Positions 1-5,660 of a stretch of DNA of 11,052 nucleotides are shown here, in pieces (position 1 is the stretch's first letter; the number at the start of each line of letters is the position of its first letter). This DNA comes from Nitrospiria bacterium (GTDB taxonomy: Bacteria > Nitrospirota > CAKKRA01 > 9FT-COMBO-42-15): contig CAKKST010000229.1 of the NCBI GenBank assembly GCA_919903585.1, forward strand, positions 1 to 11,052. Direction: 5' to 3'. The position numbers and the translations under genes were made by a program. The notes under the pieces were generated by a model that was given only the letters and a program-made list of their open reading frames with translations, was not told the DNA's origin and did no database searches.

Positions 1-122
1 GCCTTTACGGCAGGGAAGTAATTTTTTTAATCGGCGGCGGCCTCTTCACCCACGGTACAAACTTAATTGAAAACTGCAAGTATTTTAGTGAACTGGTGAG
101 CAATATTCCTGCCCGAAGATAA
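1..122 (+). CDS. C-terminal fragment, possibly a RuBisCO-like protein
   Basis: An open frame enters from the left edge (first full codon at 3) and stops with TAA at 120-122, giving 39 residues. It contains REVIFLIGGGLFTHG, followed by a helix-like tail, LIENCKYFSELV. The hydrophobic strand ending in a triple glycine, with a following helix, resembles the late phosphate-binding GGG segment of the RuBisCO / RuBisCO-like large-chain barrel. That assignment is from memory of the family. The distance from the triple glycine to the stop (about 27 residues) is shorter than in classical RuBisCO, so another TIM-barrel enzyme is possible. The gene end is well supported because the frame is open and a promoter follows directly. 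The identity is tentative. Confidence 0.4.
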   Translation, partial: LYGREVIFLIGGGLFTHGTNLIENCKYFSELVSNIPARR

Positions 123-129
123 CTTTTCC

Positions 130-159
130 TTGACTAATAAAGGGATTATAAATTATTAT
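130..159 (+). promoter_or_regulatory. sigma70-like promoter for the deacetylase / radical SAM pair
   Basis: TTGACT at 130-135 and TATTAT at 154-159 are separated by 18 bp, each matching the consensus at five of six bases. The predicted transcription start, near 166, lies about 10 nt before the ATG at 177, so the leader would be very short. This fits the lack of a clear Shine-Dalgarno sequence there. The -35 box begins only 8 bases after the stop codon of the preceding gene. Confidence 0.5.
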
Positions 160-176
160 TTGCAGTAAGTCTTAAG

Positions 177-1034
177 ATGAATTACAGGAAGATTACATTA
201 TTAGTTTTTTTAGGGATAATAGTTCTCGCTGCACTGGATAACAGGTTTGCCGCATATTCAGCCGCTGCCGTCTTTCTTGCATGGTTTCTTCTGTCATGGT
301 ATGGGATATTTAATATAAAAAGCCAGTTTATAGGAAAGACCTACTGGCGTGGCAATGGCAGCAAGAAGGAGATTGCCCTTACCTTTGATGACGGGCCTCA
401 TGAGCCTTACACCACCCGGATTCTGGATATCTTAAAGAAATACAACATAAAGGCAACCTTCTTCCTCGTCGGCAAGAATATTGAAAAACACCCTGAGATT
501 GTAAAACGGATATGGGAAGAAGGGCATGCGATTGGCAATCATACCTACAATCACAGGAGATTTTTTTATACACTCTTTCCTGCAATCAGAGAAGACATAC
601 TAAAGTGTCAGGGGCTGATTAAAAATATCACAGGCATAAACACAAGCCTCTTCCGCCAGCCCTTGGGTATGAGAAACCCGAGCATTGTAAAGATAGTAGA
701 GGATTTGAATATGCACATGATAGGCTGGACTTTGAGGACTTATGACGGCACAGACCAGAACCCCCAAAGAATAGTAAGGAGGGCGCTGAATAGGATAACG
801 AATGGCGCGATACTTGTTATGCACGACGGCTGCGATAAAGGGAAGTGCTCAAAGAGCGGGACTGTAGCGGCCCTTCCAATAATACTTGACGCGCTTACAA
901 AGGATGGATATAAATTTGTTACTGTATCAGAGCTTCTTGATATCAATCCTGTTATCCTTGATGCCCCCCTCACCCTCCCCTCTCCCCTTGGTGGAGAGGA
1001 TAAAGGTGAGGGGGTGCGGAGGCTGCATAGATGA
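177..1034 (+). CDS. membrane-anchored polysaccharide deacetylase (NodB homology, CE4)
   Basis: This is probably a metal-dependent carbohydrate N- or O-deacetylase acting on a cell-surface or envelope glycan. Two hydrophobic stretches at residues 5-21 and 27-44 would anchor it in the membrane. The NodB domain covers about 65-255. It has motif 1 TFDDGP with Asp71/Asp72, motif 2 HTYNH with metal ligands His122 and His126, motif 3 FRQPLG around Arg160 (RQP instead of the common RPP), the W184 region, and motif 5 LVMHDG with His216. The catalytic set looks complete, so it should be active; the substrate cannot be told from sequence. The last 20 or so residues (about 263-282) are encoded by a palindromic repeat and are not part of the fold. 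The stop overlaps the ATG of the next gene by 4 nt (ATGA), implying translational coupling. Confidence 0.88.
   Translation: MNYRKITLLVFLGIIVLAALDNRFAAYSAAAVFLAWFLLSWYGIFNIKSQFIGKTYWRGNGSKKEIALTFDDGPHEPYTTRILDILKKYNIKATFFLVGKNIEKHPEIVKRIWEEGHAIGNHTYNHRRFFYTLFPAIREDILKCQGLIKNITGINTSLFRQPLGMRNPSIVKIVEDLNMHMIGWTLRTYDGTDQNPQRIVRRALNRITNGAILVMHDGCDKGKCSKSGTVAALPIILDALTKDGYKFVTVSELLDINPVILDAPLTLPSPLGGEDKGEGVRRLHR
963..1016. repeat. palindromic repeat forming the 3' end of the deacetylase gene
   Basis: Outer arms CCCCCTCACC (965-974) and GGTGAGGGGG (1005-1014) are perfect complements. They enclose a second stem, CCTCTCC (979-985) with GGAGAGG (993-999). Read in frame, it gives the tail LTLPSPLGGEDKGEGV. 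From general knowledge, C-rich elements of this kind that translate to a similar LTLPSP-type peptide recur in many environmental bacterial genomes. The GGAGG ribosome site of the next gene (1018-1022) lies just outside the element. Confidence 0.75.
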
Positions 1035-2332
1035 AGGTAAAAATCATTTCACCCCGCTGGCCTGAGCACAGCATCTGGAGGCAGATGCACTTTAGATTTC
1101 CCACGCTGAATCTCGCAACGCTCGCTGCGCTTACGCCAGAAGAATACGATGTGGCAATAGAGGATGAGAATGTTGAGGATATAAATTTTGATGATGACAC
1201 TGATATTGCTGCAATAACAGCAATGACACCCCTTGCGCCGAGGGCATATCAGATTGCAGATAAGTTCAGGGAGAGAGGCAAGAAGGTTGTGCTTGGCGGC
1301 TTTCATGCTACATGGATGCCTGATGAGGCCATCCGGCATGCTGATGCAGTTGTTCAGGGTGAGGCAGAGGGTGTCTGGCCAAAGGTGCTGGAGGATCTAA
1401 AAAACAACAGGCAGCAGAGATTTTACAAGAATAGCAGCCTGCCAAAGGTGTCGGATATGATAATACCGCGCCGCGACCTTCTTGCATTGAAGAGTTATTT
1501 CTTTATCAACCTTGTCCAGACAACACGGGGCTGCCCTTATGACTGCAAGTTCTGCTCTGTTACTGCCTTTTATGGCGGGACATACAGATTCAGGCCCATA
1601 GAGGAGATTGAAAAAGAGGTAGAGGGGCTAACAGGCGGAGCAGGCTTTATCTTGTTTGTGGATGACAATATAGTCGGAAATACCCAGTATGCGAGGAAGC
1701 TCTTTACAATGTTAAAGGAGCACAACCGCAAGTGGGTGAGTCAGGCGTCTGTGACCATTGCAGATAACATAGAGCTTTTAAAGCTTGCGGCAGAGAGCGG
1801 CTGTTATGGGCTGTTTATGGGCTTTGAGACACTGAATCAGGAAAATCTTGATCTGATGGGGAAGCCCTTTAACAAAATACAAAAGTATAAGGATATTATT
1901 GCAAAGATACATGGTCACGGCATAGGCGTGCACGGCTCTTTTATCTTTGGATACGACTATGATGATAAGGGTGTATTTGAAAGACTGGTAAAATTTACAG
2001 AGGATGTAAGGCTTGATGCAGCATTTATGCCTGTGCTTACGCCATTTCCGGGCACAGAGATTTACAGGAGGATGGAGGCAGAGGGCAGGATAATTGAAAG
2101 GGACTGGGCAAGATACGATATGGAGCATGTAGTTTATAAGCCAAAGGGCATGACGGCTGAGGAACTGCAGGAAGGCCATGACTGGGCAAATAAGAGATTC
2201 TACTCCTACCCGTCTATTTTAAAAAGGATCGGAAACCTGAGAAGGAGCCTTATGGTCTTTGGCCCAATGAACTGGGACTTAAGAAGGGCATGGAAAAAGG
2301 CGCTTTGTATTGAGCGCTTAAAAAATCCTTGA
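1031..2332 (+). CDS. B12-binding-type radical SAM enzyme
   Basis: This 433-residue protein has an N-terminal Rossmann-like cobalamin-binding-type domain (about 1-145, with VVLGGFHATWMPDEA at 86-100 and the VVQGEAE segment near 107-113). A radical SAM barrel follows from about 158, with the cluster motif RGCPYDCKFC giving Cys168, Cys172 and Cys175 (CxxxCxxC), and FRPIEEIEKEVE next. The classical DxHxxG cobalamin-ligand motif is not seen, which is common in this superfamily. The layout matches the BchE/HpnJ-like branch. The substrate is not predictable here; methylation or another C-C bond reaction on a lipid or cofactor is typical of relatives. GGAGG at 1018-1022 lies 8 nt before the ATG, which overlaps the deacetylase stop. 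Co-transcription with the deacetylase hints at a shared envelope-lipid or glycan role, but that is inference. Confidence 0.85.
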   Translation: MKVKIISPRWPEHSIWRQMHFRFPTLNLATLAALTPEEYDVAIEDENVEDINFDDDTDIAAITAMTPLAPRAYQIADKFRERGKKVVLGGFHATWMPDEAIRHADAVVQGEAEGVWPKVLEDLKNNRQQRFYKNSSLPKVSDMIIPRRDLLALKSYFFINLVQTTRGCPYDCKFCSVTAFYGGTYRFRPIEEIEKEVEGLTGGAGFILFVDDNIVGNTQYARKLFTMLKEHNRKWVSQASVTIADNIELLKLAAESGCYGLFMGFETLNQENLDLMGKPFNKIQKYKDIIAKIHGHGIGVHGSFIFGYDYDDKGVFERLVKFTEDVRLDAAFMPVLTPFPGTEIYRRMEAEGRIIERDWARYDMEHVVYKPKGMTAEELQEGHDWANKRFYSYPSILKRIGNLRRSLMVFGPMNWDLRRAWKKALCIERLKNP

Positions 2333-2357
2333 CAAAGGAACAGGTTTTGATTACTAT
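2329..2357 (+). promoter_or_regulatory. strong sigma70 promoter of the rplM-rpsI operon
   Basis: A perfect TTGACA at 2329-2334 is followed 17 bp later by TACTAT (2352-2357). The TGA of the -35 box is the stop codon of the radical SAM gene (2330-2332), so the two genes are packed as tightly as possible. Predicted transcription start is near 2364, leaving a leader of about 30 nt. Confidence 0.8.
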
Positions 2358-2395
2358 ATACACTTCTTTGAAGCTTAAATAAGGGGTATTGATTG

Positions 2396-2824
2396 ATGAA
2401 AACAATAATGGCAAAAAAAGAGGATGTCCAGAGAAGGTGGTTCGTTATAGATGCAGAGGGCAGGAACCTCGGCAGGCTGGCATCAAGGGTGGCCACACTC
2501 TTAAGAGGAAAACATAAACCCATATTTACTCCTCATGTGGATACAGGCGATCATGTAGTTGTTGTAAATGCTGATAAGGTGCAGCTTACAGGGAAAAAGC
2601 TAAAGAAGAAGATTTATTATCATCACAGCGGTTATCCTGGCGGGCTTAAGGCAGTAAAGGCCGAGGAGCTTTTAGCTAAAAAGCCGGGGGATCTGGTAAG
2701 GAAGGCAGTTAAGGGTATGCTTCCAAAATCTATCCTCGGCAAGGGAATGATTAGGAGGCTTAAGATATATTGCGGCGCCGAGCATCCACACACAGCACAA
2801 GGCCCCGAAGCCTTAAAAATATAA
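2396..2824 (+). CDS. rplM: 50S ribosomal protein L13
   Basis: This is the large-subunit ribosomal protein L13, which binds 23S rRNA early in assembly. It is recognised by KKEDVQRRWFVIDAEGRNLG at the N terminus, then PHVDTGDHVVVVNADKV, YYHHSGYPGG and KGMLPK. From the ATG at 2396 it has 142 residues, the same as E. coli L13, starting MKT as usual. A TTG one codon upstream (2393) and an ATG at 2408 are alternatives but less likely. AAGGGG (2381-2386) lies 9 nt before the chosen ATG. It is first in the standard bacterial rplM-rpsI operon. Confidence 0.98.
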   Translation: MKTIMAKKEDVQRRWFVIDAEGRNLGRLASRVATLLRGKHKPIFTPHVDTGDHVVVVNADKVQLTGKKLKKKIYYHHSGYPGGLKAVKAEELLAKKPGDLVRKAVKGMLPKSILGKGMIRRLKIYCGAEHPHTAQGPEALKI

Positions 2825-2842
2825 AAAAAGGAGATTCACTAT

Positions 2843-3232
2843 ATGGCAGAAGCCATTTATGCAACTGGAAAAAGAAAGAATGCAATAGCAAGGGTATGGT
2901 TAAGCCCCGGCGAAGGCAAGATAATTGTAAATGCGAAAGTCCTTGGCGATTATTTTGGCAGGGAGACCTTGCAGATGATGGTAAGGCAGCCGCTTGAGCT
3001 TGTAGAGAGGATAGGCAAGATTAATGTCTCTGCCAATGTTTGCGGAGGGGGGCTTTCTGGTCAGGCAGGCGCAATCAGGCACGGGATTACAAAGGCACTT
3101 GTTTTAATGGATAGCGCCTTGCGGGAGAAGCTTAAAAAGGAAGGTCTCATTACAAGAGACTCGCGTGAAAAAGAGAGAAAGAAATACGGCCAGAAGGGCG
3201 CAAGAAAGAAATTCCAGTTCTCAAAGAGATAA
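2843..3232 (+). CDS. rpsI: 30S ribosomal protein S9
   Basis: Small-subunit ribosomal protein S9 has a C-terminal tail that reaches toward the P-site tRNA. The 129 residues are of normal length. They show the hallmark start ATGKRKNAIARVWL, the central GGGLSGQAGAIRHGI, and a basic tail ending KKFQFSKR, in which the terminal SKR is the tRNA-contacting element of the family. AAGGAG at 2828-2833 is a strong ribosome site 9 nt before the ATG. The gene follows rplM by 18 nt and is closed by an intrinsic terminator. Confidence 0.98.
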   Translation: MAEAIYATGKRKNAIARVWLSPGEGKIIVNAKVLGDYFGRETLQMMVRQPLELVERIGKINVSANVCGGGLSGQAGAIRHGITKALVLMDSALREKLKKEGLITRDSREKERKKYGQKGARKKFQFSKR

Positions 3233-3254
3233 TTATACCCAAAAGCGGTTTTTT

Positions 3255-3289
3255 AAAGGGAAGGCATTTGCCTTCCCTTTTTTGTTTTT
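3255..3289 (+). terminator. intrinsic terminator of the rplM-rpsI operon
   Basis: An 11-bp perfect stem, AAAGGGAAGGC (3255-3265) pairing with GCCTTCCCTTT (3270-3280), has a 4-nt ATTT loop and is followed by a T-rich tract (TTTGTTTTT). It lies 22 nt after the rpsI stop. Confidence 0.9.
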
Positions 3290-3304
3290 AATTCATCTTT
3301 TTAT

Positions 3305-3333
3305 TTGTCCTTTTAAAATTTAATTGGTATAAT
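3305..3333 (+). promoter_or_regulatory. sigma70 promoter of the BON-domain gene
   Basis: A perfect TATAAT at 3328-3333 is preceded at 17 bp by TTGTCC (3305-3310), a four-of-six match to the -35 consensus. The leader of about 60 nt carries a small hairpin, CCCTT/AAGGG (3352-3356 with 3361-3365, TAAT loop). No known riboswitch class is recognised. Confidence 0.7.
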
Positions 3334-3401
3334 TGAGGCATTAATTTTTTGCCCTTTAATAAGGGGTTAAGTGCAGCTCAGAAGAAGGGGTTATTTCCGC
3401 A

Positions 3402-3908
3402 ATGATAAAGAAATTTCTCATATTCACAGGCATCCTTGCAATTATTGCAGGCATTTATTTTATCAGCACAAAGGGAAAGGCTGTTGAGGAGGCCAGAAAA
3501 AAGGTTAGGGAGACAAAGGAGCTTGTTGAGGATGCGGCAAAGGATGTTGTAAAGGGGATAAAGGCAGATACAAAGGAGATAGCAGATGCCATCTCAAATA
3601 AAAGCAGGGAGGCAATAGTAGAGGTTAAGGAGCTTGGCATTGTTGTAAAAAAGAAGAGCGATAATATTGTAGATAAGACAAGGACAGCAGCAAACGACGC
3701 TGCAATCACTGCCAGGGTAAAGACAAGGCTCACAAAGGATAGAGAGATATCAGGGCTTGACATTAATGTAACAACTCAGGATGGAAAGGTAACCCTGTCA
3801 GGCAAGGCAGATTCGCCGCAGGAAATAGCAAAAATAATTGATACTGTACTTAATACAGAAGGGGTGAAGGAGGTGGTGTCAGCAATAACTATCAAAAAAC
3901 GGGGGTAG
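3402..3908 (+). CDS. membrane-anchored BON-domain protein
   Basis: The 168-residue protein has three parts. An N-terminal hydrophobic helix (about 4-22) could be a membrane anchor or uncleaved signal; no lipobox Cys is seen. A long charged helical region (about 25-95), rich in Lys, Glu and Ala, resembles the apolipoprotein/YtxH-like amphipathic helices of envelope stress proteins. A C-terminal BON domain (about 98-167) has the usual alternation of conserved hydrophobic residues and the VTLSGKADS turn around Gly134. BON domains bind phospholipid and help stabilise envelopes, as in OsmY. An envelope-facing protein is therefore likely, possibly induced by osmotic or envelope stress. An AAGGGG-like ribosome site (3385-3390) lies 11 nt upstream of the ATG. 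The gene has its own promoter and appears monocistronic or leads into the next genes. Confidence 0.82.
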   Translation: MIKKFLIFTGILAIIAGIYFISTKGKAVEEARKKVRETKELVEDAAKDVVKGIKADTKEIADAISNKSREAIVEVKELGIVVKKKSDNIVDKTRTAANDAAITARVKTRLTKDREISGLDINVTTQDGKVTLSGKADSPQEIAKIIDTVLNTEGVKEVVSAITIKKRG

Positions 3909-3937
3909 TATTAAGTAAAGGTTATGATTTAATAAAT

Positions 3938-3987
3938 TATAATAGTGCAACGATTTGTCGGAAGGGAAAAGGAGAGTCTTTCCTCCG
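3938..3987 (+). promoter_or_regulatory. possible promoter and leader hairpin before the methyltransferase
   Basis: A perfect TATAAT (3938-3943) is present without a convincing -35 box at 16-18 bp. A transcript starting near 3950 would begin with an imperfect hairpin. CGGA (3959-3962) pairs with TCCG (3984-3987), and GGAAA (3965-3969) pairs with TTTCC (3979-3983), with a 2-nt bulge on the left arm and a 9-nt loop. No T tract follows, so it is not an obvious terminator of the BON gene. Confidence 0.4.
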
Positions 3988-3991
3988 GCCT

Positions 3992-4020
3992 TTATAGGGC
4001 TTCACAAAAAAATTGTCCTT
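3992..4020 (+). repeat. leader motif, copy A
   Basis: TTATAGGGCTTCACAAAA, then an A tract and TTGTCCTT, lies 27 nt upstream of the methyltransferase start. The same 18 bases recur at 4673-4690 in front of the HAMP gene. AGGGC can pair with the downstream GTCCT through one G-U pair, so a small RNA hairpin is possible in both copies. Confidence 0.7.
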
Positions 4021-4047
4021 GAATCATCTAAACCAAGGAGGTAGAAG

Positions 4048-4665
4048 GTGAATATTGAGTCTGTAGAAAAGGTATATTCAAATTATTCAGGCGTGTATGA
4101 TCTTATTTTTGGAAAACTATTTGAATCAGGAAGGGAGAGAGGGATAGAACTTCTTGAGCTTACTGAAGACGATAATATCCTTGAGGTTGGCGTTGGCACA
4201 GGCCTTTCCCTGCCATTTTATCCGAGGAACTGCAGGATAATGGGTGTTGACCTTTCAGGCAAGATGCTTGAGGAGGCCGAAAAAAAGGTCAGGGAAAACA
4301 GATTTAACAATGTAAAGCTGATAAAGATGGATGCCACCAAGATGGAATTTGAGGATAACAGCTTTGATTCTATAATGGCCGCATATTTTATAAGCACAGT
4401 CCCTGAGCCGGTAAAGGTTGTGCATGAGCTGAAAAGGGTCTGCAGAAAAGGCGGGAGGATTGTGTTTCTGAATCATTTTATGAGCAGAAACAGATTCATA
4501 GCCGGATTTGAAAAGGTGATTTCGCCTCTCTGCTGCAGGATAGGTTTCAGGACAGATCTCAATCTATATGAGCTTCTTGATGAAACAGCCCTTAAAATTA
4601 ATACGGAAGAAAAGGCGAATCTTTTAAATTACTGGAAGATAGTGCAGTGTATCAATAATAAATAG
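4048..4665 (+). CDS. class I SAM methyltransferase, PmtA-like phospholipid N-methyltransferase
   Basis: This probably methylates the head group of phosphatidylethanolamine toward phosphatidylcholine, using S-adenosylmethionine at the inner membrane face. The 205 residues begin VEKVYSNYSGVYDLIFG, matching the N-terminal helix and YxxYDxxFG pattern of PmtA-type enzymes. Motif I is ILEVGVGTGLSLPFYP (44-59), the SAM ribose-binding acid is in VDLS (Asp68), MDATKM covers Asp95, and FDSIMAAYFISTVP is motif IV. LNHFMSRN (141-148) and the late LCCRIGFRTD segment also fit the family. Translation starts at GTG (4048), chosen because a full AAGGAGGT (4035-4042) lies 5 nt upstream; no ATG is better placed. 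Other small-molecule methyltransferases of the UbiE/PmtA group remain possible. It lies 51 nt before the HAMP gene and is likely co-transcribed with it. Confidence 0.72.
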   Translation: MNIESVEKVYSNYSGVYDLIFGKLFESGRERGIELLELTEDDNILEVGVGTGLSLPFYPRNCRIMGVDLSGKMLEEAEKKVRENRFNNVKLIKMDATKMEFEDNSFDSIMAAYFISTVPEPVKVVHELKRVCRKGGRIVFLNHFMSRNRFIAGFEKVISPLCCRIGFRTDLNLYELLDETALKINTEEKANLLNYWKIVQCINNK

Positions 4666-4672
4666 GCGCACC

Positions 4673-4699
4673 TTATAGGGCTTCACAAAAATTGCCCTT
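4673..4699 (+). repeat. leader motif, copy B
   Basis: This is the second copy of TTATAGGGCTTCACAAAA, here followed by ATTGCCCTT, starting 7 bases after the methyltransferase stop and ending 17 nt before the HAMP start. AGGGC pairs with GCCCT here by full Watson-Crick pairing, whereas copy A has a G-U pair at one position. The stem is thus kept despite a base change. Confidence 0.7.
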
Positions 4700-4716
4700 T
4701 AGAGAGGTTAAAGACT

Positions 4717-5262
4717 ATGAACAACAAAGATTACTATGACAGGAGGCATATTTATCTTATCAATAAGGAGTTTCAGGGAAGGTTTGCCGCCTTTGTAATT
4801 ACCATTTTGATAGGATACTCCACAATTCTGTTATTATTTCAGAAGCTGGCAAGGTCAGTTAGCTTTCCATTGATGATACCGATTGTCTTTGTTGGACTGA
4901 TAATATTTATTGGCGTAGCAAGTATGTTCTACTCCCACAGGCTTGCCGGTCCTCTTTTTGCCATTCAGCGCGGCACAAGGGAGATAGCAAAGGGCGACCT
5001 CCTGATAAGGCTGCATATGCGTAAAGGGCACAATATAGTCTTTCATCAGATTGTAGAAAACATAAATAATATGACAGATAACCTTCGTGATACAGTCCTG
5101 AAGATGGAGGATAAGGTTGTAAAATTATCCAAAGAGACAAAGGGTCTTTCAGAAAAGATAACCGTTGGTGAATCAAAAAAAGAACTTACACTTCACCTGA
5201 ATAGAATTCAGGAATTAGAAAAAGAGTTAGGGGATATATTGAAAACCTTTAAGGTTTACTGA
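4717..5262 (+). CDS. membrane HAMP-domain protein without a visible output domain
   Basis: The 181-residue protein has two transmembrane helices (about 22-41 and 51-71) joined by a short loop, so there is no periplasmic sensor domain. A HAMP domain follows (about 72-125; SHRLAGPLFAI with conserved Pro79, then the second helix LRDTV), and then a charged coiled coil (about 126-175). HAMP domains convert membrane motion into a change of coiled-coil packing. Here no kinase, cyclase or chemotaxis signalling tip follows, so the protein may act by pairing with a separate partner. GAGAGG at 4702-4707 is a modest ribosome site. It overlaps the next small gene by one base (TGATG), so the two proteins are probably made together and may interact. 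Confidence 0.8.
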   Translation: MNNKDYYDRRHIYLINKEFQGRFAAFVITILIGYSTILLLFQKLARSVSFPLMIPIVFVGLIIFIGVASMFYSHRLAGPLFAIQRGTREIAKGDLLIRLHMRKGHNIVFHQIVENINNMTDNLRDTVLKMEDKVVKLSKETKGLSEKITVGESKKELTLHLNRIQELEKELGDILKTFKVY

Positions 5263-5546
5263 TGGAAGGCGGAGAATTCAGAGGAAAGAGTCTGGCAGCA
5301 ACGGCAAGGGATATTGCAGAGGGATTTATTTCCTTAAACCCTATTATATTAAAGAAGCTCGATTCGGATGATTATAAGAACCTTTACCACTACCTGAAGA
5401 AGATACAAACAGAGGTAAGGTCAGAAAAATTCCCGCTGCATGATATCATGTCAATCAGAAGCAGAAACATGCGTTTGCAGAGGCTCCATAATGCAATAAT
5501 AGTCCTTCATCATCTTGCAAAGGAGCGGCGGGTTATCCTGTATTAA
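5262..5546 (+). CDS. small helical protein of unknown function, coupled to the HAMP gene
   Basis: These 94 residues belong to no family I recognise. The protein is soluble, with no signal or membrane segment. It looks mostly helical and is highly charged toward the C terminus, with Arg-rich stretches such as SIRSRNMRLQRLHN (64-77). The start codon shares its A with the HAMP stop (TGATG), so translation is coupled. GGGGA at 5230-5234 lies inside the upstream gene but is too far to serve as the ribosome site. The arrangement suggests a cytoplasmic partner or effector of the HAMP protein, by inference from position only. A GC-rich hairpin follows 11 nt after the stop. Confidence 0.75.
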   Translation: MEGGEFRGKSLAATARDIAEGFISLNPIILKKLDSDDYKNLYHYLKKIQTEVRSEKFPLHDIMSIRSRNMRLQRLHNAIIVLHHLAKERRVILY

Positions 5547-5553
5547 TAAAAAA

Positions 5554-5654
5554 GCAGGGGCGGCCATGTGCGGCCGCCCTTTTGAGGGCAACCACTATCT
5601 CTACGCTATTCTGCAGCTACGGAGCAGCGAAAGATAGCAGAGGACTGCCCCTAC
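5554..5654. repeat. composite palindromic repeat element
   Basis: The stretch begins with GCAGGGGC and ends with TGCCCCTAC, which are complementary (AGGGGC 5556-5561 with GCCCCT 5647-5652). Inside are the GC hairpin at 5558-5579 and a second nested stem: AGGGCA (5585-5590) facing TGCCC (5646-5650), CTATCT (5595-5600) with AGATAG (5632-5637), and CGCT (5604-5607) with AGCG (5626-5629). Elements whose ends read AGGGGC...GCCCCTAC are frequent intergenic repeats in environmental bacterial genomes (general knowledge). It reaches to within 6 nt of the next start codon. Confidence 0.7.
5558..5583 (+). terminator. GC-rich hairpin with T run, probable terminator
   Basis: GGGCGGCC (5558-5565) pairs perfectly with GGCCGCCC (5572-5579) around a 6-nt loop and is followed by TTTT (5580-5583). 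It lies 11 nt after the 94-residue gene, so it probably ends the methyltransferase-HAMP transcript. It is also the left half of a larger palindromic element, so its terminator role may be secondary. Confidence 0.6.
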
Positions 5655-5660
5655 AAACTT

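Noticed and set aside
1778..2179. 133-codon minus-strand open frame inside the B12 radical SAM gene
   Set aside because: It is fully covered by a strongly supported enzyme on the other strand, and the translation has no family signature.
177..2332. Hopanoid (hpn) gene cluster, suggested by the deacetylase and the B12 radical SAM enzyme
   Set aside because: No squalene-hopene cyclase or other hpn gene is nearby, and the radical SAM protein cannot be assigned specifically to HpnJ or HpnP by reading.
3950..4047. Possible riboswitch upstream of the methyltransferase
   Set aside because: The hairpin is short and bulged, and none of the conserved cores of SAM, c-di-GMP or cobalamin riboswitches can be found.
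4675..4698. Possible sigma54 promoter in the repeated leader motif (GG...GC)
   Set aside because: The GG and GC elements are 13-14 nt apart instead of the required 10, and the TGGCAC core is missing.
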